A stretch of 44,191 bases of DNA from an uncultured SAR116 cluster alpha proteobacterium (GTDB lineage: Bacteria; Pseudomonadota; Alphaproteobacteria; Puniceispirillales; Puniceispirillaceae), in NCBI GenBank assembly GCA_902596655.1, contig CACJUX010000018.1:1-44191 (forward strand), given 5' to 3'. Below the pieces are notes generated by a model. It was not told the origin of the DNA. It made no database searches and was given only the letters and a program-made list of their open reading frames with translations. The position numbers and the translations under genes are program-made. Positions 27,343 to 36,867 of this stretch are shown here, one piece after another (the first letter of the stretch is position 1; the number at the start of each line of letters is the position of its first letter).

Positions 27343-27681
27343 ATGACATATATCGTCAATGAAAACTGTATCAATTGTAAATACACAGACTGCGTCGAAG
27401 TATGCCCTGTAGACTGCTTCTATGAGGGTGAGAACATGCTGGTGATCCATCCTGACGAATGTATTGATTGCGGCGTGTGTGAGCCCGAGTGTCCGCCCGA
27501 AGCCATCCTCCCGGACTCAGCGCCGGGTGCAGAGGGATGGCTTGAAATCAATCGCGAGATGTCGGAGATCTGGCCCAACATCGGACAGCGGATTGATCCG
27601 ATGCCAAAAGCTGATGCCAGTCAGGGCGAAACGGGAAAATATGAAAAATATTTCACCAAGGCGCCAGGGATGGGCAACTAG
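27343..27681 (+). CDS. fdxA: 7Fe-8S ferredoxin FdxA
   Basis: 112 residues. Cysteines fall at 9, 12, 17, 21, 25, 40, 43, 46 and 50. By family alignment the 3Fe-4S cluster would use 9, 17 and 50, and the 4Fe-4S cluster 21, 40, 43 and 46. The C-terminal extension ([15 protein letters not shown] to the GKYEKYF end) is standard for alphaproteobacterial and Azotobacter FdI-type FdxA. It transfers electrons in the cytoplasm; its partner is unknown. The carD gene follows, as in many alphaproteobacteria. Confidence 0.94.
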   Translation: MTYIVNENCINCKYTDCVEVCPVDCFYEGENMLVIHPDECIDCGVCEPECPPEAILPDSAPGAEGWLEINREMSEIWPNIGQRIDPMPKADASQGETGKYEKYFTKAPGMGN

Positions 27682-27861
27682 CGCCCGTTGCGTGATACGG
27701 CTGGTCGACCTGTATACTTTTCAAAGAGTTGTTTTTTGCAGAAAATTAGAGTATTATAATGGTTTAGCGCAGGAAAATGGTGATTTGCGGCCGTTGGGAC
27801 CATTTCTGGTGATCGAGTGCTTTCGAAACATTGTCATTTGCGTGATGCTAGAGCAATCTAT

Positions 27862-27884
27862 GCCGCCCCGCCTTGCAGGGCGGC
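27862..27884 (+). terminator. GC-rich hairpin between fdxA and carD
   Basis: A perfect 7-bp stem, GCCGCCC/GGGCGGC, encloses a 9-base loop and is followed by TTCATTATT. It could end fdxA transcription or lie in the carD leader. The T content after the stem is modest, so termination is uncertain. Confidence 0.45.
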
Positions 27885-27926
27885 TTCATTATTGGATGGC
27901 AGGCACGGCACGAGGAAAAGAAAACT

Positions 27927-28430
27927 ATGGCACAGAAGTCAGAAACTATTTTTGCAGAAGGTGATTTTGTAGTTTATCCGACCCATGGCGTTGGCCGCAT
28001 TCTTGGTACTGAGGAACGCAATGTCGGTGGTGCGGTTATGGAAATGCTCGTGGTTCGGTTTGAACAGGACCGCATGACGTTGCGTGTGCCAATGGAAAAG
28101 GCAAAATCGCTTGGCCTTCGAACATTGAGTTCGCGCAAGCAGATGGATCAGACCATTACTACTCTGCAGGGCAAGGCACGTGTGCGCCGTACGATGTGGT
28201 CTCGCCGCGCGCAGGAATATGAAACAAAAATTAAATCTGGTGATCCGGTGTCAATCGCTGAAGTTGTGCGCGACCTGCACCGTCGGACTAACCAAGCCGA
28301 GCAATCCTATTCCGAACGGCAAATGTATCAAGCCGCGCTTGAGCGTCTGGCGCGCGAGTTCGCGGCAATTGAAAAGATTGATCAGGATGCGGCCGCGATG
28401 AAACTTGAGGATTTGATGGACGTCGCCTGA
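27927..28430 (+). CDS. carD: CarD family transcriptional regulator
   Basis: 167 residues. The N-terminal CarD/RID domain (about 8-70: FAEGDFVVYPTHGVGRILG, MEMLVVRFEQDRMTLRVPM) binds the RNA polymerase beta subunit. The helical C-terminal domain (LRTLSSRKQMDQ onwards, to LEDLMDVA) binds DNA near the -10 element in characterised CarD proteins, stabilising open complexes. The ATG at 27927 follows a purine-rich GAGGAAAAG. The frame is open further upstream but without family sequence. Confidence 0.93.
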   Translation: MAQKSETIFAEGDFVVYPTHGVGRILGTEERNVGGAVMEMLVVRFEQDRMTLRVPMEKAKSLGLRTLSSRKQMDQTITTLQGKARVRRTMWSRRAQEYETKIKSGDPVSIAEVVRDLHRRTNQAEQSYSERQMYQAALERLAREFAAIEKIDQDAAAMKLEDLMDVA

Positions 28431-28510
28431 CCGACAGCGTTTTCATGTCCGAGGTTGCCTTGGTTGTCGGCGTCATCATCATTGCCCCCTGATGCACCGC
28501 CCTGTGGGGA

Positions 28511-28540
28511 TTGAAAGGGTTGCGTTGTCTCGGCTATGAT
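28511..28540 (+). promoter_or_regulatory. Candidate sigma-70 promoter at the proline iminopeptidase gene
   Basis: TTGAAA (28511-28516), an 18-base spacer and TATGAT (28535-28540) fit the housekeeping consensus well. The ATG at 28546 lies only five bases past the -10 box, so the transcript would begin at or very close to the start codon. Confidence 0.5.
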
Positions 28541-28545
28541 GGGGT

Positions 28546-29490
28546 ATGGCACACGCATTCATTCAGGAAAAAGAACTGTTTCCGCCGGTTGTTCCGTTCA
28601 ATCAGGGTTATCTAGACCGTGGAATCCACCGCATACATTATGAACAATGTGGAAATCCCGATGGTGTCCCTGTGCTGTTTCTGCATGGCGGGCCGGGTGC
28701 AGGCATTGCGCCGGCACACCGCCGCCTGTTCAATCCTAATCGTTTCCATTGTGTGCTGTTTGACCAACGCGGTTGTGGCCAATCACAGCCCCATGGTGAA
28801 ATTGCCGATAATACGACCCAGCATCTAATCGACGACATCGAAGCGCTGCGCACCACATTTGGTATCGACCGGTTTGTGCTTTTTGGCGGGTCCTGGGGTA
28901 GTACGCTGGCACTGGCCTATGCGATTGCCCATCCCGAAAATGTGTCGCGCCTGATCCTGCGCGGCATTTTCCTTGGTACGGATGCCGAAGTGAATTGGTT
29001 TCTCAATGATATGGGGCGGTTTTTCCCCGAGGCCCATGAGAGTTTTGTCGAATTTCTGCCGCTGCAAGAACGGTCTGATCTGCTGACTAGTTATCACCGT
29101 CGCCTGATCGACTCCAATCGCCATACGCATCAGGCAGCAGCTGAGCGCTGGGCCTCATATGAGACAAGCTGCTCGACGCTGCGCTCCGGGGTTCGTCATG
29201 TGGGTGGTAAATTAGCACTCAGCATGGCGCGTCTAGAGGCACATTACTTCGTCAATCAATGTTTTCTTGCGTCTGACCATATTCTGAAAAATCTTGATCG
29301 CATAAAGCATTTGCCAGCCGAGATCATTCAAGGGCGTCATGACGTCATCTGCCCTCCGGTTACAGCGAGAATATTGGCGAAAGGCTGGGGACCCAGAGCT
29401 AAACTCAGGCTCATCGACGAGGCGGGACACTCGACATTTGAAACTGGTATAGCGCACGCGCTTCTCGCGGCGCTCGAGAAATGTCGTTAA
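28546..29490 (+). CDS. pip: Proline iminopeptidase
   Basis: 314 residues, alpha/beta hydrolase fold. It releases N-terminal proline from peptides. The oxyanion region LFLHGGPGAG near residue 45, the nucleophile elbow FGGSWGST near 120, the Asp region GRHDVICPP near 265 and the His region DEAGHSTFE near 295 form the catalytic set. The N-terminal FNQGYLDRGIHRIHYEQCGN is family-typical. The length matches S33 family enzymes. It appears to be transcribed alone from the promoter just upstream. Confidence 0.94.
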   Translation: MAHAFIQEKELFPPVVPFNQGYLDRGIHRIHYEQCGNPDGVPVLFLHGGPGAGIAPAHRRLFNPNRFHCVLFDQRGCGQSQPHGEIADNTTQHLIDDIEALRTTFGIDRFVLFGGSWGSTLALAYAIAHPENVSRLILRGIFLGTDAEVNWFLNDMGRFFPEAHESFVEFLPLQERSDLLTSYHRRLIDSNRHTHQAAAERWASYETSCSTLRSGVRHVGGKLALSMARLEAHYFVNQCFLASDHILKNLDRIKHLPAEIIQGRHDVICPPVTARILAKGWGPRAKLRLIDEAGHSTFETGIAHALLAALEKCR

Positions 29491-29925
29491 TCGGTCTGTA
29501 TGGTTACTTTCCTGTTCCAAAATATTTGTTTTTAGGTTCAAAAGGTAAATGCGAGTGAAATATTGCTACTTACAAGATTTTGAACTTACTTGGGTGAAAT
29601 CTCTTGAAAAATGGCCACTTCAAGTAAGAGTATGAAACCATTGCTGAGAATAATCAAACTCAGTAAAACTCTCGGCTTACCCTTAACAATCAGGTCTATA
29701 TTTGCGAAGAGCAGAAAATAGATCCGATGGCAGGGCCGGAAACGCTTGAGCTTATGCGCACTTGCTATAGTATCTTTTACTCGTTGTTTCGTGGCCGTGA
29801 GGCGGATATGGCTAGAACCATTACAACCAAGGTTGTTGGTGATTGAATTGTGAAATACCCGCACTGCCATGATTGGCAATAAAGTGTTCGACGGAAGGTA
29901 ACGCTCAAATAGACCGGATAGGTTC
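29491..29925. other. 435-bp AT-rich gap without a recognisable gene
   Basis: This stretch between pip and xseB is richer in A+T than its surroundings. It has an inverted repeat CTTACTTG (29585-29592) / CAAGTAAG (29621-29628) with a 28-base loop. Two short plus-strand open frames are visible: 29549-29635 (28 codons, AAAGG three bases upstream) and 29727-29846 (39 codons). Neither resembles a family I know, and they could be leftovers of a decayed gene. The xseB promoter should lie in its right part. Confidence 0.4.
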
Positions 29926-30186
29926 ATGAATAGTGTTGGTGAAGACAAGAATTTGGAGGCAATCAGCTTTGAGGATGCGTTGCAAGAGCTCGAGGCGATC
30001 GTAACGTCTCTCGAGCGTGGGGATGTATCACTTGATGATGCTATTGCCGCATTTGAGCGTGGGACCACACTCAAGGCACATTGTCAAAAGCGGCTTGAAG
30101 AGGCGCGGATGAAGGTGGAGCAGATCAAGCTGCCGACAGATGGCACTTCGCCTGTCGAAGTTCGCAATTTTTCAGCCGAAAATTAG
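29926..30186 (+). CDS. xseB: Exodeoxyribonuclease VII small subunit
   Basis: 86 residues. The XseB helical hairpin is clear: ISFEDALQELEAIVTSLERG, VSLDDAIAAFERGTTLKAHC, then a coiled-coil run to KVEQIKL. XseB binds the large subunit XseA (not in this window) to degrade single-stranded DNA. It is followed six bases later by ispA, the conserved xseB-ispA-dxs order. Confidence 0.94.
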   Translation: MNSVGEDKNLEAISFEDALQELEAIVTSLERGDVSLDDAIAAFERGTTLKAHCQKRLEEARMKVEQIKLPTDGTSPVEVRNFSAEN

Positions 30187-30192
30187 TGCTTC

Positions 30193-31080
30193 ATGGAATT
30201 TTCAGATCAACTCGCTAGCGATGCTGCGGCAACGGCTGCACTAATTGATGACATCCTCCGAACGGATCAGTCCTCAGCACAGCGATTGCGCGAGGCGATG
30301 ATTCATGCCGCGATGAGCGGCGGCAAGCGCCTGCGGGCCGCACTGGTACTTGGCGCGGCGCGGCTGTCAAATGACGGTAGCCAGCAGCCAGGGGCGCTGC
30401 GGGTGGCAGCGGCACTGGAAATGCTGCACGCCTATTCGCTGGTGCATGACGATCTGCCGTCGATGGATGACGCTGCAACGCGGCGTGGCAAGCCCAGCTG
30501 TCATGTAGCGTTTGATGAAGCAACGGCCATTCTAGCCGGGGATGCGTTGCAGACCATGGCTTTTGGCATCCTTGCTGATACCCGCACGCATTCTGATCCA
30601 GCCGTTCAGACCAGGCTCGTTGCAGCGCTTGCCAGCGCCTCTGGTCTCGCAGGCATGGCCGGGGGGCAGATGCTGGACCTGCAGGGTGAGGTGCGCCAGC
30701 TTGATGTTGCCGAAATCACTGAAATGCAGTCGATGAAGACTGGTGCGCTAATCCAATGTGCAACCATTTGTGGTGGCATCGTGGGCGGTGCTGATCACCG
30801 ACTTTTGGATGCACTTGGGACATTTTCGCGTGATTTTGGGTTGGCGTTTCAGATTGCCGATGACCTACTTGATTATCATGGTGATGCGGTGACGCTTGGC
30901 AAACCGACTGGACAGGACGCCAAACGTGCCAAGGGCAGCTTTGTTGCGCTGATGGGTGCAGGCGAGGCACGCGCCACCGCACACCGTCTTATTGATAGTG
31001 CGCTGGCTGTTTTGGCACCCTGGCCACAGGCTGGGTATTTGAAGTACCTAGCGACATTCGCTATTGCACGCAAATCGTGA
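30193..31080 (+). CDS. ispA: Farnesyl diphosphate synthase / short-chain polyprenyl synthetase IspA
   Basis: 295 residues. It condenses IPP with allylic diphosphates to make farnesyl-PP. The first aspartate-rich motif is HDDLPSMDD near residue 88 and the second DDLLDYHGD near 225. SGGKRLRAAL near 40 binds IPP. Residues just before the first motif (EMLHAYSLVHDD) suit a short-chain product. It lies between xseB and dxs in the isoprenoid cluster. Confidence 0.93.
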   Translation: MEFSDQLASDAAATAALIDDILRTDQSSAQRLREAMIHAAMSGGKRLRAALVLGAARLSNDGSQQPGALRVAAALEMLHAYSLVHDDLPSMDDAATRRGKPSCHVAFDEATAILAGDALQTMAFGILADTRTHSDPAVQTRLVAALASASGLAGMAGGQMLDLQGEVRQLDVAEITEMQSMKTGALIQCATICGGIVGGADHRLLDALGTFSRDFGLAFQIADDLLDYHGDAVTLGKPTGQDAKRAKGSFVALMGAGEARATAHRLIDSALAVLAPWPQAGYLKYLATFAIARKS

Positions 31081-31151
31081 TAGCCTAAGCGGCAGTGTCC
31101 AGTCCGACATTTTTTATGAGCCGAAGTTGGGCTGATAATTGTGGAGTTGAA

Positions 31152-33074
31152 ATGGCGTCTACCCCCTTGCTTGATAAGATCGGCCGGATTGAAGATCTCC
31201 GTCGGCTGCCTGAGCCAGAACTACCGCGTCTTGCGCGTGAGCTGCGCGATGCAACGATTGCCGCTGTTTCGAAAACTGGTGGGCATCTTGGTGCTGGGCT
31301 TGGCGTCGTCGAATTGACTCTCGCATTACACTACGTTTTCCAGACACCGGACGACAGGCTGATCTGGGACGTTGGGCATCAGGCCTATCCGCACAAGATC
31401 CTTACAGGTCGTCGTGATCGGATTGAGACCCTGCGTCAAAAAGATGGCCTGTCGGGCTTTACCAAGCGTGATGAGTCCGTTTTTGATCCCTTCGGTGCGG
31501 GCCATTCCTCCACCTCGATCTCGGCAGCGCTCGGAATGGCGGTGGCCAGTGATCTACAGAACAGCAAACGCAATGTGATTGCCGTGATTGGCGATGGATC
31601 AATGAGTGCCGGCATGGCTTATGAGGCGATGAACAATGCGGGCGCCTCTGACAACCGGCTGATTGTTATTCTGAATGATAATGATATGTCGATCGCCCAG
31701 CCGGTCGGCGCGATGAGCAGCTATCTTTCGCGTTTGATCACCTCGGAGCCATTCCATTCCATTCGCGATCTGGTGCGGCAAGTGACCAGCAAATTTCCCG
31801 CCGAGATAGAGCGTACAGCCCGCCGTGCCCAGGATATGGCGCGTGATCTGATCAGCGGCAATTCAGTTTTCAGTCAGCTAGGCTTTCTACATATTGGTCC
31901 GATTGATGGCCATGAGATGGGGCACCTTCTACCGGTTCTGAAAAATCTGCGTGATGGCGATGTAGCTGGGCCGGTGCTGGTACATGTCGTCACTGAGAAG
32001 GGTAGGGGGCATCCCTTTGCCGGCCCATCTGCGGAAAAATACCATGCCGTGCCAAAATTTGACGTGATCACCGGTACCCAGCAGAAGGCCGCAGCCAATG
32101 TCTCCAGCTACACATCTGTCTTTGCCAGGGCACTGATAGATGCTGCACAGCACGATGACAGTATTGTTGCCATCACCGCTGCGATGCCGTCTGGAACTGG
32201 TCTGGATAAAGTCAAGGAACGTTTCCCAACGCGTGTTTTTGATGTTGGCATTGCTGAACAACATGCGGTGACCTTCGCCGCTGGTCTCGCATGTGAGGGT
32301 ATGAAACCATTTTGTGCGCTTTACTCTACCTTCCTGCAGCGCGGTTATGATCAGCTAGTTCATGACGTTGCGATCCAGAAACTTCCTGTGCGATTTGCTA
32401 TTGACCGGGCCGGTCTGGTCGGTGCAGACGGGGCCACACATGCTGGGATTTTTGATGTGGCTTATCTGTCCTGTCTGCCCGGTATAGTGATCATGTGTCC
32501 GTCGGATGAGTCGGAGCTGACACATATGGTGGCAACCGCTGCTAGCTATGATGATGGGCCATCGGCTGTCCGCTATCCGCGTGGCGAGGGGGTCGGCTGT
32601 GAGCTTCCCGAACGTGGTGAGATATTGCCGATTGGCAAGGGTCGTGTCATCCGCTGGGGAGATGATGTGGCCATACTTTCGCTGGGCACCCGCCTTGCCG
32701 ATTGTCTGGCTGCTGCCGACATAATGGGCGCTGCTGGGGTTACCGTGACTGTGGCTGATGCGCGGTTTGCCAAGCCTCTGGATAGTGTGTTGCTTGATGA
32801 ATTGGTAGCTGGACATGGCAAGCTGTTGATTGTTGAAGAAAATAGTCCGGGAGGTTTTTCCGCCCATGTCCTGCAATATATGGCAAATGCAGGCCATTTT
32901 GATGCCGGCCTCGCCGTCCGCACTCTGTCGCTTCCTGATGAATTCATTGAACATGACAGCCAGACAGGCCAGCTTACTAACTGCGGACTTGATCGTGATG
33001 GTATTGTTGACGCGCTTTCCGCCCTTGTCGGCTCAGTCAAGAATATGGGCAGCACCTCAAAGCGGAAAAAATAG
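31152..33074 (+). CDS. dxs: 1-deoxy-D-xylulose-5-phosphate synthase
   Basis: 640 residues, normal family length. It makes DXP from pyruvate and glyceraldehyde-3-phosphate, the first step of the MEP pathway, using thiamine diphosphate. Key parts: [14 protein letters not shown] near residue 42, [12 protein letters not shown] near 73, the TPP/metal motif [16 protein letters not shown] near 145, the pyrimidine domain with [17 protein letters not shown] near 365, and a C-terminal transketolase domain. I chose the ATG at 31152 because GGAG lies just upstream and the protein then begins TPLLDKI as usual. Confidence 0.96.
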   Translation: MASTPLLDKIGRIEDLRRLPEPELPRLARELRDATIAAVSKTGGHLGAGLGVVELTLALHYVFQTPDDRLIWDVGHQAYPHKILTGRRDRIETLRQKDGLSGFTKRDESVFDPFGAGHSSTSISAALGMAVASDLQNSKRNVIAVIGDGSMSAGMAYEAMNNAGASDNRLIVILNDNDMSIAQPVGAMSSYLSRLITSEPFHSIRDLVRQVTSKFPAEIERTARRAQDMARDLISGNSVFSQLGFLHIGPIDGHEMGHLLPVLKNLRDGDVAGPVLVHVVTEKGRGHPFAGPSAEKYHAVPKFDVITGTQQKAAANVSSYTSVFARALIDAAQHDDSIVAITAAMPSGTGLDKVKERFPTRVFDVGIAEQHAVTFAAGLACEGMKPFCALYSTFLQRGYDQLVHDVAIQKLPVRFAIDRAGLVGADGATHAGIFDVAYLSCLPGIVIMCPSDESELTHMVATAASYDDGPSAVRYPRGEGVGCELPERGEILPIGKGRVIRWGDDVAILSLGTRLADCLAAADIMGAAGVTVTVADARFAKPLDSVLLDELVAGHGKLLIVEENSPGGFSAHVLQYMANAGHFDAGLAVRTLSLPDEFIEHDSQTGQLTNCGLDRDGIVDALSALVGSVKNMGSTSKRKK

Positions 33075-33156
33075 AGGTTTTGGTTACCTGGCTCCATCCT
33101 TGCAATGAAGATTGTTGGGTGATTTTGGATTATTCTTTGGTGATCATGTCCACCGT

Positions 33157-33981
33157 ATGACATTGGTGTTTGATGGTTTTGATGTGACCGGTTCTCGTAG
33201 AAAATCTCAACAGAAAACTTTGCTACCTGAAAACCCGCATCGGATTCGGGCTGATGCGCTGCTTGTGGCACGGGGTCTGGCTGCGTCGCGAGACAGGGCA
33301 CGGGCGCTGATCACGTCATCGGCTGTTTTGCTTGCGGGAAAACCCTTGAAAAAATCTTCTCAGCTGGTGGCCCCTGATGCCAAGCTGGAGCTGACTGCCA
33401 GAGATTTTCCCTGGGTCAGCCGGGGTGCGCTGAAATTGATCGGCGGGCTTGACGCCTTTGCCCAGATTGATCCAGAAGGCTGCATCTGTCTTGACATCGG
33501 GGCCAGCACGGGTGGCTTTACCGAAATATTGCTCACCCGTGGTGCAATGCGCGTATTTGCGCTTGATGTTGGACGTGGCCAGCTTCATCCCAGCCTGTCC
33601 GGTGATCCTCGTGTGGTGGTACTGGATGGAGTGAACGCCCGCGATCTGACGCCCGACATGCTTGGTATGACGCTTGATCTCATTGTCTGTGATGCATCCT
33701 TCATCAGTCTTGCCAAACTGTTGCCGGCGGCGCTGGCGCTGGCCGCCCCCGGGGCCGCTCTCCTTGCACTGATTAAGCCCCAGTTCGAGGTTGGCAGGGG
33801 TAATGTCGGCAAGGGTGGTGTGGTACGCGATGCCGCGCTTCACGCCCAGACAACGGCACGGATTGCGCGATGGCTGACGGACGAAATGGGCTGGAACCAT
33901 ATTGGCATCATACCCTCACCAATTGAAGGACCGGATGGCAACCGCGAATTTCTGATCGCGGCTAGCAAGCCGCAGCACTAA
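33157..33981 (+). CDS. tlyA: TlyA family rRNA (cytidine-2'-O)-methyltransferase
   Basis: 274 residues. An S4 RNA-binding domain (RIRADALLVARGLAASRDRA) is followed by an FtsJ-like SAM domain (FPWVSRGALKLIGGLDAF, CLDIGASTGGFTEILLTRGA, LDLIVCDASFISLAKLLP, LIKPQFEVG). Homologues methylate 16S/23S rRNA; the older name hemolysin is misleading. The frame extends to a TTG at 33112, and the ATG at 33157 is preferred. It closes the xseB-ispA-dxs-tlyA cluster and converges with aroC after five bases. Confidence 0.92.
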   Translation: MTLVFDGFDVTGSRRKSQQKTLLPENPHRIRADALLVARGLAASRDRARALITSSAVLLAGKPLKKSSQLVAPDAKLELTARDFPWVSRGALKLIGGLDAFAQIDPEGCICLDIGASTGGFTEILLTRGAMRVFALDVGRGQLHPSLSGDPRVVVLDGVNARDLTPDMLGMTLDLIVCDASFISLAKLLPAALALAAPGAALLALIKPQFEVGRGNVGKGGVVRDAALHAQTTARIARWLTDEMGWNHIGIIPSPIEGPDGNREFLIAASKPQH

Positions 33982-33986
33982 CCCAC

Positions 33987-35075
33987 TCAGTCGGTGGGCA
34001 GAATCCCACATTGCGCGTGATGCCGCATCAATTGATCAGCCAGCGTAATCGCCATCATTGCCTCGGCAACGGGAACGCCACGAATGCCAACGCAGGGATC
34101 ATGCCGCCCCTTGGTCAGCAGTTCAACTTCATTGCCATCCTCGTCGATTGAGCGCCGTTTCGTCAGAATTGATGAAGTGGGTTTGATCGCAATGCGAACG
34201 ACGATCTGCTCACCCGTCGAGATGCCACCCAGAATACCGCCAGCATGGTTGCTCAGGAAGGCTGGCCCCTTGCGCATTTCATCACCTGCCTCGCGGCCAT
34301 CCATTGCCGCTGCCGCAAAGCCGCTGCCGATCTCAACACCCTTGACGGCATTGATGCTCATCATCGCTGCAGACAGTTCGGTATCCAGCTTGCCATAGAT
34401 CGGCTGACCAAGGCCGGCAGGAATGCCATCGGCAAGGATTTCCAGAATGGCCCCGGCTGATGATCCCTGCTTGCGCACATCATCCAGATACCCTTCCCAC
34501 GCGGCGGCCGCCTCGGCGTCAGGGCAGAAAAACGGGTTGCTGTCGCAATTGTCCCAATCGAGATTGTCCCGGTTGATCCTGTGCGGTCCGATCTGCACAA
34601 CGCCACCGCGTACCCGATAACTGGTGCCAAGCGCCTGTTTGAGAAACAGATCGGCGATGGCGCCAGCGGCGACACGCACCGCAGTCTCGCGCGCCGAGGA
34701 CCGCCCGCCCCCTCGATAATCGCGGATGCCATATTTTTTCTGATAGGTGTAATCGGCATGGCCGGGTCGGAATTGCCTCGCGATATCGCCATAATCCTTT
34801 GACCGCTGATCCTTGTTGCGGATCAGCAGGCCGATCGGTGTTCCCGTTGTCTGCCCCTCGAAAACGCCGGACAGGATTTCAACCCTGTCCTCTTCCTGGC
34901 GCTGCGTGACAAAGCGGTTCTGGCCGGGCCGGCGGCGGTCCAGATAGGGCTGGATCATGTCCTCGCACAGCGCCATGCGCGGCGGTGCGCCATCGCCCAC
35001 ACAGCCAATGCCGGGCCCATGACTTTCTCCAAAGCTGGTAAAGGAGAACAGTTTTCCAAAACTGTTATCAGACAT
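33987..35075 (-). CDS. aroC: Chorismate synthase
   Basis: 362 residues. It converts EPSP to chorismate using reduced FMN. The signatures are present: [18 protein letters not shown] at the start, [11 protein letters not shown], and [20 protein letters not shown] with the following FMN region ([17 protein letters not shown] near the C-terminus). The frame reaches 35105, but the ATG at 35075 starts the conserved region and lies one base after the fabI stop, so the two genes are coupled. Confidence 0.96.
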   Translation of the reverse strand: MSDNSFGKLFSFTSFGESHGPGIGCVGDGAPPRMALCEDMIQPYLDRRRPGQNRFVTQRQEEDRVEILSGVFEGQTTGTPIGLLIRNKDQRSKDYGDIARQFRPGHADYTYQKKYGIRDYRGGGRSSARETAVRVAAGAIADLFLKQALGTSYRVRGGVVQIGPHRINRDNLDWDNCDSNPFFCPDAEAAAAWEGYLDDVRKQGSSAGAILEILADGIPAGLGQPIYGKLDTELSAAMMSINAVKGVEIGSGFAAAAMDGREAGDEMRKGPAFLSNHAGGILGGISTGEQIVVRIAIKPTSSILTKRRSIDEDGNEVELLTKGRHDPCVGIRGVPVAEAMMAITLADQLMRHHAQCGILPTD

Positions 35076-35076
35076 G

Positions 35077-35919
35077 TCAGACAGTCGAAATGTCAGGCGC
35101 GTCAACCGCCTTCATGCCGACGACGTGATAGCCGCAATCGACATGATGTGTCTCGCCGGTAACCCCCGATGACAAGTCGGAGAGCAGGTACAGCCCGGCG
35201 CCACCGACATCCTCAAGCGTTACATTGCGTTTGAGTGGCGAGTTGTACTCGTTCCATTTCAAGATATAGCGGAAATCGCCAATGCCAGATGCAGCCAGTG
35301 TTTTCATTGGGCCGGCCGACAGGCTGTTGACCCGGATGTTGCGGCCACCAAGATCAACCGCCAGATAGCGGATTGATGCCTCAAGAGCTGCCTTTGCAAC
35401 GCCCATGACATTGTAATGCGGCATCACCCTCTCTGCGCCGTAATAGGTCAGCGTCAGCAATGAGCCACCATCATTCATCATCGTCGTGGCCTTTTGCGCG
35501 ATATGGGTGAAGGAATAGACCGAGATATCCATCGTCCGCTGGAAATTCTCACGGCTGGTATCGACATATTGGCCTTTCAGTTCTTCCTTGTCGGAATAGG
35601 CGATGGCATGCAGCACGAAATCGAGCTTGCCCCATTTCTCGGCAAGCGTCGAGAACACGGCGTCAACGCTTTGCTCATCGGTGACGTCACAGGGCAGAAC
35701 AAGGTCACTATCGACCGATGCGGCCAGCGGCCTGACACGCTTTTCCAGCGCCTCACCCTGAAAGGTAAAAGCCAACTCGGCGCCCTGTTCAGCAAGCTTG
35801 ACAGCGATTCCCCAAGCGATCGAACGGTCATTTGCCACGCCCATGATAAGTCCGCGCTTGCCAGCCATTACGCCGCCAGTATTTTCAGGCTTGTTCTGTG
35901 GTGTGGTCTGATCGCTCAT
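35077..35919 (-). CDS. fabI: Enoyl-[acyl-carrier-protein] reductase (NADH) FabI
   Basis: 280 residues, SDR fold. It performs the last step of each fatty-acid elongation round. [20 protein letters not shown] binds NADH. The FabI-type catalytic Tyr-x6-Lys is YNVMGVAK near residue 175. Substrate loop: [15 protein letters not shown]. The N-terminal 18 residues are polar and may be slightly long; MAGKRG is a possible alternative start. It is transcribed ahead of aroC, the usual alphaproteobacterial pair. Confidence 0.96.
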   Translation of the reverse strand: MSDQTTPQNKPENTGGVMAGKRGLIMGVANDRSIAWGIAVKLAEQGAELAFTFQGEALEKRVRPLAASVDSDLVLPCDVTDEQSVDAVFSTLAEKWGKLDFVLHAIAYSDKEELKGQYVDTSRENFQRTMDISVYSFTHIAQKATTMMNDGGSLLTLTYYGAERVMPHYNVMGVAKAALEASIRYLAVDLGGRNIRVNSLSAGPMKTLAASGIGDFRYILKWNEYNSPLKRNVTLEDVGGAGLYLLSDLSSGVTGETHHVDCGYHVVGMKAVDAPDISTV

Positions 35920-35988
35920 GGCTCTGGTCTTTCCCGTACTTGCGTGGCCCGCACAGGCTGCGCGCCCACCGACAACTAAACTGTCGCC

Positions 35989-36016
35989 ATTCTACAGGCT
36001 CCAGCGTTCAGGGCAA
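35989..36016 (-). promoter_or_regulatory. Candidate fabI-aroC promoter
   Basis: On the minus strand TTGCCC (36016-36011), a 16-base spacer and TAGAAT (35994-35989) resemble a sigma-70 promoter (4/6 and 5/6 matches). It would give a leader of roughly 60 bases before fabI. Confidence 0.3.
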
Positions 36017-36080
36017 GCAGAAGCAGACGCAAAACCTGACAGTGGCAGGCGGCAAAGTCCGCCGTCTGGCCGCTGGCGGT

Positions 36081-36671
36081 CTAGCGCAGCGAGTAGGTGA
36101 CCTGACGGGTAATCTCGACACGCTCATTCGGAGCCAGTGGGCGCGCCGATTCAAGCATGATGATCTTGTTGTCGATCTCGATCGTATTTCTATAACCGGT
36201 GATCTCCTCGATCGTCTGTTCGGTCATGATCGTTCGCGTCTCACAGATATTCTGCTGTCGATAGCCGACAACTTCGCCCTGTCCGGTGGTGTTCTTTGCA
36301 TGTTCGCGTCCGAGAATAGCACCGGCAACCGTTCCTGCGGCTCCCGCGCCCTCATTGTCGGACAGCTTGTTGCCGATGGCCGAGCCGATAAGGCCGCCAA
36401 CAATCATCGCCCCCAGATCGGATTGGCCGCTCTTGGACTCACCATAGATCGGCACATCCTCGGTACGGCAAACGCGCTCGTCCTTGGGCGTCTTGCGCAC
36501 ATAGCTACTGCGGATCGGGTCGGATTTCGTCACTGTTCCCAGAACCGTCTCGACGCGCGTTTCGGCGGCGGCGGTGTTAAGCATGGCGACACACAGGATC
36601 GCCGCTGACAATACAGTCGTTCCGACAGCGGCACGGTTAGCAGATGGGGTAGTCTGATGTGGATGCTTCAT
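36081..36671 (-). CDS. Glycine-zipper 2TM domain envelope protein
   Basis: 196 residues with an export signal (hydrophobic VGTTVLSAAILCVAMLNTA, likely cleavage after TAAA). The middle carries a glycine-zipper domain (LGAMIVGGLIGSAIGNKL, GAGAAGTVAGAILGRE). Two cysteines (RVCRTED, QNICETR) could form a disulfide. The C-terminus is a beta-rich stretch. It resembles the Rickettsia 17-kDa/RT0821-type surface proteins that occur next to pdxH and fabI in alphaproteobacteria. The precise function is unknown. An FNR-type box lies 12 bases upstream of its ATG. Confidence 0.8.
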   Translation of the reverse strand: MKHPHQTTPSANRAAVGTTVLSAAILCVAMLNTAAAETRVETVLGTVTKSDPIRSSYVRKTPKDERVCRTEDVPIYGESKSGQSDLGAMIVGGLIGSAIGNKLSDNEGAGAAGTVAGAILGREHAKNTTGQGEVVGYRQQNICETRTIMTEQTIEEITGYRNTIEIDNKIIMLESARPLAPNERVEITRQVTYSLR

Positions 36672-36683
36672 CGTTGAATACCT

Positions 36684-36697
36684 TTGATTTCTATCAA
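36684..36697. promoter_or_regulatory. FNR/FixK-type operator (TTGAT-N4-ATCAA)
   Basis: TTGATTTCTATCAA is a perfect match to the FNR/FnrL/FixK consensus and extends by one matching base on each side. It lies between the divergent glycine-zipper gene and pdxH. A weak -10 (TATTAA at 36720-36725) would place the plus-strand start near 36732, about 41.5 bases from the box centre, the classic activating distance. For the minus gene it would overlap the leader and repress. Confidence 0.5.
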
Positions 36698-36867
36698 ATT
36701 TTCTGTGTGGTGTGCGGTTTATTAACCTATCACGAGAGACAATATTGCGGAAAAATAAGGCAATAATTTGTTTTTGCCAACAAACTCTCGCCGCTTTTCA
36801 GCACTGCACCATTGCAGCTGCAATGGTGAATGCCCATTTCGGCACTAACGGACAGGAGATTCCCGGC

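Noticed and set aside
29586-30074. 162-codon minus-strand frame overlapping xseB
   Set aside because: Its N-terminal third is the antisense of xseB and the rest is AT-rich intergenic sequence with no recognisable domain.
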